NCBI GenBank assembly: GCA_028751875.1 | Contig: CM054154.1 | Span: 54,454,547 to 54,518,546 of the forward strand | Origin: Rapana venosa | Taxonomy: Eukaryota; Mollusca; Gastropoda; Neogastropoda; Muricidae | DNA: 64,000 nucleotides | Direction of reading: 5' to 3' | In this document: piece after piece, positions 45,350-55,953 of the stretch | How the letters are laid out: the number at the start of each line of letters is the position of its first letter | Numbering within the stretch: position 1 is the first letter of the stretch | Position numbers and translations under genes: made by a program | The notes under the pieces: model-generated | Database searches by the model: none | Told to the model about the DNA's origin: nothing | The model's input: only the letters and a program-made list of their open reading frames with translations

Positions 45350-48300
45350 TTGTACCAGTTTTACCTGGGTAGCAAAAAATGTTTGACACCCACAGAGAGC
45401 CTACCTGACTGTGACATTCACCCATGTGAAAGTGTTGACAGGAACATTGCAGGTGAATTGTTTACGTTGTCTGATGAGTACGTGGAGGTTGAAGGAATGA
45501 TTGACAGTCAGGGGGATGAAAGCGTGTTGTTGATGAATAAAAGTGCATACTCTGATGATTATGTACAAGATGATGAGAATGTGGGGTCATGTGTAGATAA
45601 TTCATCTGAATGTGTAAATAAACGACCTTTTTCTTTTCTTTCTTGGAATATTAATGGTTTGCTTTCAAAAATCAAAGCTCATGATTTTGTTTCGTATGTG
45701 TGCAACTTTGATTTTATTTGTTTGGTTGAGACATTTGTGGAATACTGTGAGCCGAATACATTTACTGGCTTTACAGTTGTTTGTAAACCTGCAATTAAGT
45801 TTACTAAACAAGGAAGGCGTTCAGGGGGGTTGGTTTGTTTGATAAAAGATGAGTTCATGCCATTTGTAAAAATGATTGAAGTGACATATGTTAATTTCTA
45901 TGTATTTCTTATTGATAAACAACTGTTTGGTACTTTGAAAGATGTGCTTTGTGTGTGCGCTTACATTCCACCCGGGGGATCTCCATTTTATGTTCATTTT
46001 TATCTTGAGAATGGGATACAGTTACTGGAAGAATGCCTGATTGATTGTTTACTGAAGTATGATGCTTTTGTGTCGTCCTGTGTGGAGATTTGAATTGTAG
46101 AACGGCTAATATTGGTCAAGATCACATGGGAAATTTTGTTCTTGACATGCAATGCGAAAGTCAGGCACTCAGTGCTGTTCGCAAGATTCTAAGTTAAATA
46201 ATTATGGAAAACTGTTCTTGAATATGTGTACAACTTTAAGTCCAAGTATCTTAAATGGTGTATGTGACAGCGACCGTGAGGGTTGCTATACATACGTATC
46301 AGATTCTGGAAGTAAATTGAATGATTATTTTCTATTTTCTGACGAAATGTTTTCCACTGTGTGTGACACATGTGAATTGCTCATATCTGATCGAATAGAC
46401 TCTGATCACATGTCTCTCACGCTTAATGTGAACTTTCCAAACAATAACTTCTGTAATACTGGTGAATCAGTCAGTACACAAACATTTAAGAAAATGGCAT
46501 GGAATAGTGAGCATGCTACTTTCTTTAAAGATATTCTATGTTCAGATATAGTTCACGAAAAAATTAATACAGCAATTGATTTAATTGATTTTGACATTAA
46601 TGCTGCTTTAGATATGCTTAATGAATCTGTAAAAGAGTGTGATTAGTATATGACGAAATATGTGTCTGTAAATAACCATAAAAGATCAGGTGGTTGGTTT
46701 GACAATGAATGTGTTAACAGCAGAAGACATGTATCAACGTACTTTGGACGTACATGTTCGTAATGAATATACAAAAGTTAGACGGGAAAATAAATATCTG
46801 TTGAAAAGAAAAGAGAAACAATTTAATGCTCAATTGTTAGATAAACTTGTAAACTCTATACATGATCAAAGAGTATTTTGGGATACTATTCACAAGGCTT
46901 CTATTAAAAAGAATTTGCCTAAAAATAAAATCAGTCTTGACAGCTGGTTTCAGCATTTTAAATCATTGCTAGACAAGGAAGTAAGCAATGAAAATGTAAT
47001 TGAGGATACACCTATTGAAACTAACAGAGAGGAAGTACTGTTCGCAATAAACTGAAAGACCACAAGGCTTCTGGGCCTGATGGCATTGTTGGTGAAGTGT
47101 ATAAAAACTACAATGAACAGGTTTTTCACAAAGCTCTTCAATGTTTTGTTTGACAATAGCTTATTTCCAGAAGCATGGACAGAATCAGTTGTGCTACCAC
47201 TTTATAAAAAAAACAGTGATACTAATAATCCTAATAACTATAGAGGTATTTCTCTTAGCAATGTCAGTAGTAAATTGTTCAGCACAATTATTAATCGTAG
47301 AATACAAGAATGGGTAAAAGAAAATGATATTACAGGTGATTTTCAAGCTGGATTTAAAAAAGGATACTCAACGATAGATCATGTTTACAATGTTAGCCCT
47401 AGTGCAGAAACAATTTTCCCTTAACCGAAAATTATATGTGGCTTTTATTGATTTTGAGAAAGCCTTTGATTCTATAAATAGAAGTTTGCTTTGGACTATT
47501 TTATCTAAGAATGGTATAAATGGTAAATTACATTCATGTATTAAAGCCATGTATGAACATGTAAACTGTCGAATTAGGTGTGGTGCCGCTCTGACCGATG
47601 TTATTAACTGCACGACAGGGGTGAAGCAGGGGGATGTATGCAGTCCAGTTTTGTTTTCTTTTTATAAACGAACTGGCAATAGAAATAATTGATAAAAGAA
47701 GACACGGTGCCACTATTCCTTGCAGTGCATTTGAACTGTTTATTCTGTTACTTGCAGATGACATTATTTTGTTGTCAGAGTCTGCTATAGGTTTGCAGGT
47801 TCAGATGAATCATTTATAGCATGCTGCTGCTTCGCTGAAAAAAAAGTAATATCATTGTTTTTAGGAAAGGCGGATTTTTGAGTGCTAAGGAGAGGTGGGT
47901 TTATGATAATAATGTAATGCCTGTTGTTAATGCGTACAAGTATTTGGGAGTATTTTTTACAACTCGCATTAGTTTTGTCTCTGCGCGTAAGGATCTGGCT
48001 GGCAGAGCAAAAAATGCTTTATTTTGTGTAATGAAAAGACTGTCCACACTTAACAACTCGTCCATAAAACTGTTTCTGAAGGTATTTGACTCTCAAATAC
48101 AGCCTGTTGCACAGTACGGTTCCGAGTTGTGGGGGTTGAATAAAGCTGCAATCGTCTGTGAATCTGTACATTTATTTGCTCTGAAAAAGTTTTTGGGGGT
48201 TGACATGCGCAATAGATTTCCAATATGCATTAACTCAGCTGCTCAATGTATACGCTATTGGCTCAAAATTTTGGAAATGGGGGAATCAAGCTTACCTTTC

Positions 48301-48780
48301 AAAGTGTATAAAATGTTATTCGAGTTAGTAAGGGTAAGAAAAATTGGGTGACTGGTGTACGTATTTGTTTGCATGAATATGGCTTTGGTGATGTGTGGAT
48401 GAATCAAGGTGTGGGAAGTGTAAAGGTATTTTAAAGAATTTTTCGACAACGTTTAGTTGACGGCAGATGGCAGAAGTGGAGTGAACATGTTCAAAATAGC
48501 ACGAGGTTTGATTTTTATAGATTATTTTGTAGTTCACATGAGATGAAGTTGTATTTGATTTCAGATATGGACAGGCATTTGAAAATAGTGACAAGGTTTA
48601 GGCTGGGTATTTCAAATTTTGCCACTCATCACTTTCGATATAGAGATTGCAAAGTCATTGATTTGATATGTCCTCTCTGTAAAAGTGATAAAGATGATGA
48701 GGTACATTTGGTTCTGTGCTGTCCATTTCTTAAGGAGCTCAGAGATAAGTTTATTTCACCTAAATATTTTTGACAGCCTT
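45350..48780 (+). pseudogene. LINE J ORF2, endonuclease/reverse transcriptase
   Basis: Endonuclease: FSFLSWNINGL (about residue 94 of the first frame), CLVETFVEY with the catalytic Glu, then after a frameshift near 46075 GDLNCR, and DRIDSDHMSL (46396-46425), so the catalytic set is largely kept. RT: ASGPDGIVGEVYK (47068), NNYRGISLSNVSSKLFSTII (47233-47292), FIDFEKAFDSINR, TTGVKQGDVCSPVLFS and catalytic LADD (47751-47762). Thumb: YKYLGVFFTTRISFVSARKD (47935-47995), QPVAQYGSELWGLNKAA. C-terminus: DLICPLCKSDKDDEVHLVLC C (48661-48723), a CCHC-like finger, stop at 48771. Frameshifts or stops at about 46075, 46646, 47055, 47390, 47660, 47817 and 48351. Confidence 0.9.
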
Positions 48781-49063
48781 GCACGTTCAAATTAGTTTTG
48801 TTGATGTCCTCTAGAAGACATAACAATATTTGGAACTTGTCTCACTTCCTTCACAAAGCCTTCAGCCTGAGAGAAATTGCATCATAGTTCATTATTATGA
48901 CTCTCATATTGTTGATTGTATGTTTGTTTTTAATGTTTCTGATGATTTGTTTTTTTGTTCACTTTCCCCTTCATTATCGGCTATGGCCTAATGCATGAAC
49001 ATCCGAATCTCTCTCTCTCTCTCTGGCATGTGCCTGAGTGTCTCACTTCCTGCACCCCTCTGT

Positions 49064-49150
49064 ATCAAAGTAAAACTCTTACTTCAGATGGTACATTGAA
49101 CACATAACATCTTTGCTTGATAGCCGTTGCAGTTACATCTCATACATGCA
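49064..49150 (-). mobile_element. LINE tail, family S
   Basis: The minus strand reads TTCAATGTACCATCTGAAGT AAGAGTTTTACTTTGATAC, a diverged copy of the tail at 41038-41131. Confidence 0.55.
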
Positions 49151-49167
49151 AACACATGGAAAGAATT

Positions 49168-49171
49168 ATTT

Positions 49172-49207
<36 letters not shown>

Positions 49208-49285
49208 ATTAATAATACCACATCATTGTATTGATAATAACATATTATTATATTATTAATAGTAATATTATTATAATTATTTTAA
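49168..49285. repeat. AT-rich (ATT)n/(AAT)n repeat
   Basis: ATT and AAT triplets in both senses form an imperfect inverted arrangement. The region separates the S tail from the next L2-like copy. Confidence 0.85.
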
Positions 49286-49312
49286 GATGGCTTATTCACA
49301 TAAAAAACATTC

Positions 49313-50357
49313 GGTGTTACTGGCACAGCCCTCTCCTGGTTCAGTTCATACCTCACTGACCGATTCCAGACAGTCGCAGTAAACAAGATACAGTCAATAC
49401 CTGCCAAACTGGAATGTGGTGTCCCGCAGGGATCAGTTCTCGGCCCTGTACTTTTCACTCTCTATACTGCTCCACTATCACATATAATAAACCGTCATCA
49501 TATCAACTATCACTTTTATGCAGATGACTCTCAGATTCAAAGTAGTGTTACACCTGAAAATCTGCCTTCTCTCTTGACAAAGATGGCCTACTGCTTTCAA
49601 GATATCCAAAATTGGATGATACAAAACAAGTTACAGTTAAACGCAGATAAAACCGAAGCCATGCTTGTAGGGACCAAACACAAACTCTCTTCCATTACAA
49701 CAACTTCAATAGAACTCGGCAATACATCGGTCCCTCTGTCCACTGCTGTGAAGTATCTAGGAGTTGTTATCGACAACACACTCTCTATGCAAAAATTCAT
49801 CACCCAGACCTGCCAGTCGTGCTACTATCAATTACGGCGTATCAGTGCAATTCGAAAGTACCTGTCCACTGATGCAACATCCAAACTTGTTGCGTCTCTC
49901 ATTCTCTCATGTCTGGACTATTGCAATTCTCTTTTAGCTGGTCTGCCAGCAACATCTATCCACTCCCTTCAACGTATACAAAACTCTGCAGCTCGCCTAG
50001 TCCTCAGAAAGAAAAAAATCTGAACACATTACTCCTCTCTTGCGATCTCTCCACTGGTTGCCTGTGTCACAGAGAGTAAACTATAAGATCAGTACCCTCT
50101 GTTACAAATGTCTCCACCAAACAGCACCCTCCTACCTCTGTGAATGTCTTCACCTGTACACTCCTTCTAGTTCCCTCCGCTCTGCTGCAGATACCTTGTG
50201 CTTACGAATACCTAGATTCAACCAGTCCACCGTTGGTCGTCGCTCTTTCTCTATTTCTGGTCCATCCATCTGGAACAACCTTCCTCTCTCTCTTCGACAG
50301 AGGCCTACATATGACACATATAAATCCAGCCTCAAGACATATTTGTTTCAAACCTAA
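49313..50357 (+). pseudogene. L2-like RT, palm to C-terminus, one frameshift
   Basis: Open without stop from 49313 to 50023, beginning mid-protein: [46 protein letters not shown] (catalytic YADD 49517-49528), [48 protein letters not shown]. One extra A in the run near 50015 shifts to the frame ending at 50357 (LRSLHWLPVSQRVNYKISTL, FNQSTVGRRSFSISGPSIWN, LKTYLFQT). Family members end in the same way. Endonuclease and RT fingers are missing. Confidence 0.9.
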
Positions 50358-50431
50358 CTTTTTCCCTCTTTCATCTCAAAACTGACCCTGCCTTCAACAG
50401 CCCAAATCCCATTACCCTGCCAAAGCCTACA

Positions 50432-50436
<5 letters not shown>

Positions 50437-50491
<55 letters not shown>
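50437..50491. repeat. (GT)n microsatellite in L2-like 3' UTR
   Basis: 27 GT units. The same position in copy D holds GT/GCGT repeats. Confidence 0.95.
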
Positions 50492-50493
<2 letters not shown>

Positions 50494-50690
50494 ATTTGAA
50501 TTTTGTTTAAGCTTTTGATAGTTATTGGCTGCATGACTCTGTAAGAATATGTTGAATGCAAGCGCTCTGATTTGTCTTTGCAAGATATAGCGCTATACAA
50601 ATTCCATTTATTATTATTATTATTAATCTTTATGAAAAATATATAATCATTCCTGTGAATCAAGCTGAATTCAGGAAAGGTTGATCAGCT

Positions 50691-51170
50691 TCCTCTTCTT
50701 CCTTTTTTGTCATGTTTCTCCCAGGGGAGGTTTGACATTGATGAGCCTTCTCCATCTCTCTCTGTTTTGAGCTTCCTCCTTATTTATGCCCCTTTCTCTA
50801 AGATCATCTGCAATACAGGCAGAACCAGGTTTTGCTAGGTCTTCCCTTTGGTCTCTTTCCATCCACTATGAAGTTTATTGCTCTTTTTATGATGTGGTGG
50901 TCTGCTTTCCGTTGAACGTCCCAAACCAGCGCAGTCTATTGGTACTAGCTACAGACTTCAGATCATCAACTTTGCACATTCTCCATTCGTGATCCTGTCT
51001 TCCCATTTGATCTTTGTCATGTAGCGTAGCATTCGGTTTTCACAGCTCTTCAACAAACATTCGACGGTTTTTGTGAAAACCCACGTCTCCGAATCATACA
51101 GGAGAACAGGTCTGATGCAGGCCTTATATATCAGGCAGCGTCTCTCCAGTGGGATTTTCTGATTTCCGAT
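50691..51170 (-). mobile_element. RTE-like LINE 3' fragment with 12-bp TSD
   Basis: GGTTGATCAGCT at 50679-50690 and at 51171-51182 flank the fragment exactly. The minus strand reads the C-terminal part of an RT protein (RLLYDSETWVFTKTVE-like, LRWFG, ERDQREDLAKPGSACIADDL, NRERWRRLINV) and ends in an AAG-rich tail. 480 bp, 5'-truncated, with few lesions. It interrupts LINE I and so is younger. Confidence 0.85.
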
Positions 51171-51309
51171 GGTTGATCAGCTCTTGAACATATAGTAAAA
51201 CTCACAACACAAGTCATGCCAGAGTAAAAGTATTCTTGCAACTTTTTTGGACGTAAAAAAAAGCATATGAGCAAGTATGGCACAGTCGACTTTTACATCA
51301 ATTAAAATC

Positions 51310-52321
51310 TGTTGGAATTTCGGGTTGTATGTTTAATTTCATCAAACATTTTGTGACAGATAGATCTATTGAGGCAAGAATAGGAGGTACATATTCAAAT
51401 ACAAGAACTTTGGATATGGGTTTACCCCAAGGTTCTGTAACTGCCCCTATTTTATTTAATATACTAATAGCTGATTTACCCAAAATGTTGTCAAAAGATT
51501 CAGTTTTAGTTCAGTATGCGGATGACATTTGCTTGTAGATGAAGGTGACATTTAAATGAAAGACTCCACTTCGAACTTTAAAGTATATAGAGAAACTTTA
51601 TCAGTCTGAACTGAATAAAATCAGCTCATTTATGACAGAAAATGGGCTTAGCTTGTCGCTTGAAAAAACAAATATGATGCTTTTTAATTCAGGTTATGAC
51701 CCTGGGAAGCTTCCTTCTTTTACTGTAGATGACACTGAAATATTATATACACAACATGTTAAATTTCTGGGCGTTATTCTGACTCCTAAATTGTCTTGGT
51801 GTTATCATATCAGCTGTATACTGAATAAAGCAAGATAGAGTTTAAATTTTCTAAAAATTGTGTGTAAACAACCTTGGGGGCAAGATACAAAATCACTTAT
51901 ATCTTTAGCTACTTCTTTAGTGCGCTCAAGACTTACATATGGACAAGAGGTGTTTTTCAGCGCGCCGTGATACTTGTTAAATAAATTGCAAAGCATAGAT
52001 AGTAAAGCACTCAAGTTATCTCTTGGAGTTCCTTTTCATGCATCTATTTTAGACTCTTGCAAGGAAACAGGTGTGCTACCTCTTCACGAACACAGAGAAT
52101 TCTGCGCTGCAAAATATATTTTGAGATGTTATTCAAACGAAAGTTATTCACAAAAAGAAGTTAGCTTAAGATCGGACATAAACTTTGCTAAACGAGCTAG
52201 GTCAGTTGAATCACTGACATCTATAAAGACTACACTTCGGATATCTTCAAAGATTCTAAAATTGATGAAAACGTTCTTGCTGTTACACCGTCTTTTTCAG
52301 CTGTCCCTGAATGGGAAATGA
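51310..52321 (+). pseudogene. LINE I reverse transcriptase remnant
   Basis: MFNFIKHFVTDRSIEARIGG, LDMGLPQGSVTAPILFNILI and catalytic YADD (51515-51526), with a stop soon after. Then ENGLSLSLEKTNMMLF and VKFLGVILTPKLSWCYHISC (51632-51838), SLVRSRLTYGQEVFFSAP (in part), NKLQSIDSKALKLSLGVPFH (51980-52040). Stops at 51536, 51836 and a TGA/TAC change near 51969 break it. Confidence 0.85.
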
Positions 52322-52914
52322 ATAGGCCAATATTTGACATGTGTCATACAAATCTATCAAAAAGCGATTCACCTAACATACTTGCAAGCTTAGTGAATTT
52401 GCACATTGACACTGACTATTCAGACCACTTAAAAATATACACAGACGGATCAAAACTTGATAATGAACAGGTAGGTGCAGCTTTTGTTATACCAGCTTTT
52501 AACATTGAGAAAATATATAATATAACTAGTAGAGATTCTATCTTTACTGCAGAACTCTTTGCAATATTGATGGCTCTCAACTGTTTTCCTCCACTTCCTC
52601 ACAAAGATTTGAAAATTGTACTATGTGTTGATTCTAAATTTTTATTGTGCGCATTAAATTCCTTAAATCAAAATACTGGACTAGAAATGATCACTGAAAT
52701 AAAACATGCTGTTCATTTATTGTCGTTGAAAGGCATCAGTGTTACTTTTTGCTGGGTTCCTTCCCACTGTGGGATTATTCCTAATGAATGGGTCGATAGA
52801 GCTGCGCGACGAGGAGCACGCAATGTTGATGGATCACTTATAGTCAATATTTCGTTAAACTTGCCAGTGGGTTATGGACTTTTAAAGCATACTTCCTATA
52901 ATAAAGCAATTTAA
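52318..52914 (+). CDS. RNase H domain segment of LINE I, open frame
   Basis: A 198-codon open frame with the full set of RNase H acidic positions: IYTDGSKL (Asp, about residue 43), FTAELFAIL (Glu), LCVDSKFLL (Asp) and WVPSHCGIIPNEWVDRAARR (His and last Asp). In I-group LINEs this domain follows the RT in the same ORF2 and is thought to remove RNA from the cDNA hybrid. The ATG at 52318 is internal to the former ORF2, so the frame is an intact remnant rather than a separate gene. Expression is unlikely. Confidence 0.8.
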   Translation: MNRPIFDMCHTNLSKSDSPNILASLVNLHIDTDYSDHLKIYTDGSKLDNEQVGAAFVIPAFNIEKIYNITSRDSIFTAELFAILMALNCFPPLPHKDLKIVLCVDSKFLLCALNSLNQNTGLEMITEIKHAVHLLSLKGISVTFCWVPSHCGIIPNEWVDRAARRGARNVDGSLIVNISLNLPVGYGLLKHTSYNKAI

Positions 52915-52917
52915 AGA

Positions 52918-53193
52918 TTGCTAAATTCTAATTGTTATTACACTCAAAATTGCCAAAATATGACGGATGTACAAAACACTAAGCGTTTCTGTGCAAAGAC
53001 ACCTATGTCTGCTTCCAGAAATATATCAAGCTTGGCTTATAGATTCCGTTTAAATGCTCTTCGCACAAAATACTGCAAGAACATACTATGCGTGTGTGGA
53101 AAACAAATTAGCGTCAGACATCTACTTACTGGTTGTCCTAGAATTAAAGAAATCGTTTCTACGACACTGAAAGATCCGTTACTTTTAGAATGA
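52918..53193 (+). pseudogene. LINE I C-terminal Cys domain
   Basis: In frame with the RNase H segment after a TAA at 52912-52914. It reads NISSLAYRFRLNALRTKYCK, LCVCGKQISVRHLLTGCPRI and a stop at 53191. The C-x-C ... H ... C pattern is shared by G, H, L and M fragments, and probably a nucleic-acid-binding finger. Confidence 0.8.
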
Positions 53194-53320
53194 TCTGTAA
53201 CACTTAAAAGCATCCTAAACAATTATATACTTATCTACAGAATTTCTGAATGTCTGCTACACAGCCCAATCGGTATCTCCTGTGATTGATCACCCTGTTT
53301 TAAAGTTTATCATTTATGGA

Positions 53321-54337
53321 TGTCACGGTTCGCATAATTCTGCACATAATTCCGTGCATTACTTAGCGCTATTTCTTTTTCTGTGTTTCTGGATGCTGGT
53401 GTCTTTCTGTGTGCACATTCGCTTTTTCTTTTCTTTTTTATACACACGTGGTGAACTCCAGCTTAGTGGCATGCACATTCCCTTTTCTCTGCAATTTTGC
53501 ATGCAGGTTAGTTTCTCTGAAGTTCCTGTTCGTGAGTTAGGGTTTGTTTCATCAGCTGAGTAGCAGCAGCTTTAAATAGGAGGAGGTCTTGACTTGAGAG
53601 GAGGAGGAGGAGATTCAGTCTTTGGCTGAAGTTCGTTGGTCGCCGTTCCAGCTGGGCTGTTGGGCGCCGCGTGATGTTGTCTCTATTTGGAGAGCAGGGG
53701 GGAGCAGCACTTGGAGTAGTTCAGGCTCCTGTGAACCCGGTCTTCGTTGTTACGTGGTGTCCGTCCTGTCAACGTCTTCCTTGAGGTGCAGGAGTGTACT
53801 GTACTTCCTGTGGTGTGGTGTCTCTGCTTGGAGAGCAGAGGGGAGCATTCATCTTTGAGTGGTTCTGGCTCCCGAGGACTAGTCTACGTTCTTCTTCGTT
53901 GTGCTGTGCTGTCCGTTTTGTCAACGTCTTTACTGGGTGCAGGAGTGCACCTTGTTCTTTCTCAGTGACAGGTTCCTGTGGGAGCCTCCAGCGGTGGAGT
54001 CGTGCCTGGAGAGGGTGCAGCCCGGTGTGCCCTGAAGAGTCGCCGACGGCTTGTCCTTGACCCTCTGTCCCTTTATTCCCTGGATCCACCTTTTCCCCCT
54101 TTGACCCGTTTCCCTTCTCCCTGCTGCCCTGTCCACCCGTGACCCTCCTTGAGGAATTCGGCCTGTGATGGTGACTGTGCTCGGAAATCCGAGTCGTGAC
54201 TGTGAGGGAAGTGGGAGGGGAATGTTCCCCAAACAGGTTTCTGAACTGTGCAGAAGAGGGGACTATGGTGTTGTCGGGAAGATAGTTAGAGAGGGCATGG
54301 GTGAGGGTTTAGCCACAATCCCTTATGGAGCGTGACA
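53321..54337 (+). mobile_element. solo LTR, family K, complete, TSD ATGGA
   Basis: It begins TGTCACGG and ends GCGTGACA (7-base terminal inverted repeat TGTCACG/CGTGACA), and ATGGA stands on both sides (53316-53320, 54338-54342). Copies at 6929-7402 and 16640-17216 confirm both ends. TTTAAATAGG at 53571 is a possible TATA-like element for pol II transcription from the LTR. An internal 141-base tandem duplication is present (from 53681 and 53822). No internal coding region follows, so this is a recombined solo LTR. A 5-bp duplication suits Gypsy- or BEL-type elements. Confidence 0.9.
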
Positions 54338-54342
54338 ATGGA

Positions 54343-54867
54343 ATGTTCTGTAAACCTCTCTTAATGCCCTTTGGTTTTTACCCCATTCTTTGTCCTAAAT
54401 ATCTACCGTAGTAAGGGTCAACGTTCCAAAAGTCCAAACTTTTTGGCTAGTTATAGTATCTAAAATCAGTTAATTTTCAGACGATTTGTTTGTTTAAATT
54501 CTACTTGTTATCCTTGACTGGTTGCAGATTTAGAAACATGTTCTTGATCATTCCCCTATAGTTCTTTCAAATAGTAAGGCCCTAGGTTCTTTATAACTGT
54601 TTGTTGCTTAGGTCATTTTATTGGCACACATACATACGGCGCGCGCACGTAAGCACACACACACACTCGCATGCTCACACACAAACAAGCACGCACAAAC
54701 ACAACACAATTTATCTGATATATTTACACACAAGTACGCATGCACACACTCACTCACAAATGCCCACAATTTCACCCATACACTCACACTAATTCATTCA
54801 TTGCCACACGCACATACTCATACAATAACACACATACTGATACGTCCACACAGGTATACACAGGTTT
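54343..54867. other. spacer, probably remaining LINE I 3' UTR, then CA-rich DNA
   Basis: 54343-54630 is A/T-rich without a recognisable gene and may be the rest of the LINE I 3' UTR. 54631-54860 is rich in irregular CACA, ACTC and CGCA units. Confidence 0.5.
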
Positions 54868-55480
54868 AAGCTCAATGCTTTTAGAACAATTTTTTTTTTA
54901 AAAGCAACATGTATCTGTGGTGAAAATCTTACCAATGATCACATTCTTTTACGATGCAGAGATCTGAAAAACTTTTTACCTGCCTTCCCAGTCCGTAGCT
55001 TGCAGCAAGTTCTTAAAGACATCCCATTAGTGAAAGAAATTGTATTGTCATTAAGCCATACTCCTATTTTCAGACTCCTCTGATATAAGGATAGCTTCAA
55101 GTCATATGAATTGGAAAGTTAGTATTTTTGCTGTTTGATGTTTTTGGGGTTGGTTGGTTTTTTGCTGTTGCTGTTGAGTTTTTTTCCTTTTTTTTCCCCC
55201 CTTTTTCCTCCCTTTTTTTTCTTCAGAATTCTTGTTTATGCTTTATTCGTAATAGTTGTTTATTGCGATTGATTAGTTATGTGCATACCCCTCCCCCTAC
55301 ACACACACACAAGCACGTGCGCGCGTGCACACACACACACACACACACACGCACGCACACACACATACTTTCCCGTCTGATATCACTATTTAGTGGAAGG
55401 ACATTAAACTGAAGAACTACTACTACTACTACACTTAACCCTCTGATATCACTTTTGTGGTAGGACATTAAGCTGAAGAA
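54868..55480 (+). mobile_element. LINE L, I-group 3' end with ACATTAAACTGAAGAA tail
   Basis: NAFRTIFF, then KATCICGENLTNDHILLRCRDL and FLPAFPVRSLQQVLKDIPLV (54880-55050) match the C-terminus of LINE H. The 3' UTR holds a (CA)n run and ends TATCACTATTTAGTGGAAGG ACATTAAACTGAAGAACTAC followed by (TAC)n. A second tail copy (TATCACTTTTGTGGTAGGAC ATTAAGCTGAAGAAC) follows at 55445-55482, so two insertions or a tail duplication are present. Confidence 0.8.
55299..55365. repeat. (CA)n microsatellite
   Basis: CA run with CG interruptions inside the 3' UTR of LINE L. Confidence 0.95.
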
Positions 55481-55576
55481 CTAACATATTAGCTTCATCA
55501 AGACATCTGTAAAAAACAACAACAAAACACACACACAAACAAGCAAAAAAGTTAAGGAAGAAATAGAAATACAAAA

Positions 55577-55890
55577 GAAAGAAACAATCAGCCACATATA
55601 TCTATAATAAACATATATCTATAATAAACAAAAATCTATAAAGAAACAATCAGCCACATAGATCTGTAATAAACAACAATCTATAAAGAAACAATCAGCC
55701 ACATAGATCTATAATAAACAACAATCTATGAAGAAACAATCAGCCACATAGATCTGTAATAAACAAAAATCTATAAAGAAACAATCAAGCCACATAGATC
55801 TATAATTTAAAAAAAATCTATAAAGAAACAATCAGCCACATGGACCTATATTAAACAAAAATCTATAATAAACTTAAGGAACAGCCACAT
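55577..55890. repeat. ~45-bp minisatellite, about 6-7 units
   Basis: Unit core AAAGAAACAATCAGCCACAT AGATCTATAATAAACAA(C/A)AATCTAT, with small indels between units. The first unit has an internal duplication and the last is degraded. 55483-55576 is A-rich. Confidence 0.9.
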
Positions 55891-55920
55891 AGAATTGAGT
55901 GAGTGTGTGTGGTCTGTGTG

Positions 55921-55922
<2 letters not shown>

Positions 55923-55952
<30 letters not shown>
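55923..55952. repeat. poly-G tract
   Basis: 30 consecutive G followed by GGAAGGAGGGAAGGG-like sequence; possible G-quadruplex. 55953-56345 is unassigned non-coding DNA. Confidence 0.9.

Positions 55953-55953
<1 letters not shown>

Larger units (their letters stand above)
44216..49024 (+). mobile_element. LINE J, two-ORF APE-type LINE, near full length
   Basis: The most complete element in the window: short leader, ORF1 with coiled coil and RRM-like region, ORF2 with endonuclease, RT and C-terminal CCHC-like finger, then a ~250-base 3' UTR ending GGCTATGGCCTAATGCATGA ACATCCGAAT(CT)n. LINE A shares its RT and tail. (CT)n lies at both ends, so either the tail sits next to an older CT tract or the family inserts into CT repeats. 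About eight frame lesions; the 5' boundary is set by the end of the CT tract. Confidence 0.9.
49308..50625 (+). mobile_element. L2-like LINE, 5'-truncated, relatively young
   Basis: It starts abruptly in the RT palm (GTGTTACTGGCACAGCCCTC) and ends with GATTTGTCTTTGCAAGATAT AGCGCTATACAAATTCC(ATT)n at 50570-50625. Only one obvious frame lesion in 1 kb of coding. A GT microsatellite lies in its 3' UTR. LINE I sequence begins directly after the tail. Confidence 0.9.
50626..53320 (+). mobile_element. LINE I, RNase-H-bearing I-group LINE
   Basis: It starts in the RT fingers (IIPVNQAEFRKG, matching LINE G IIPVDQAGFRKG) immediately after the L2-like tail and runs to a 3' UTR that is cut by the solo LTR at 53321. 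An RTE-like fragment sits inside at 50691-51170. Removing it rejoins the reading near ...FRKG and ALEHIVKLTTQV. G, H, L, M and N are fragments of the same or a closely related family. Confidence 0.85.

Noticed and set aside
55577..55890. CRISPR-like array
   Set aside because: Units are contiguous near-identical copies without unique spacers; it is a eukaryotic minisatellite.
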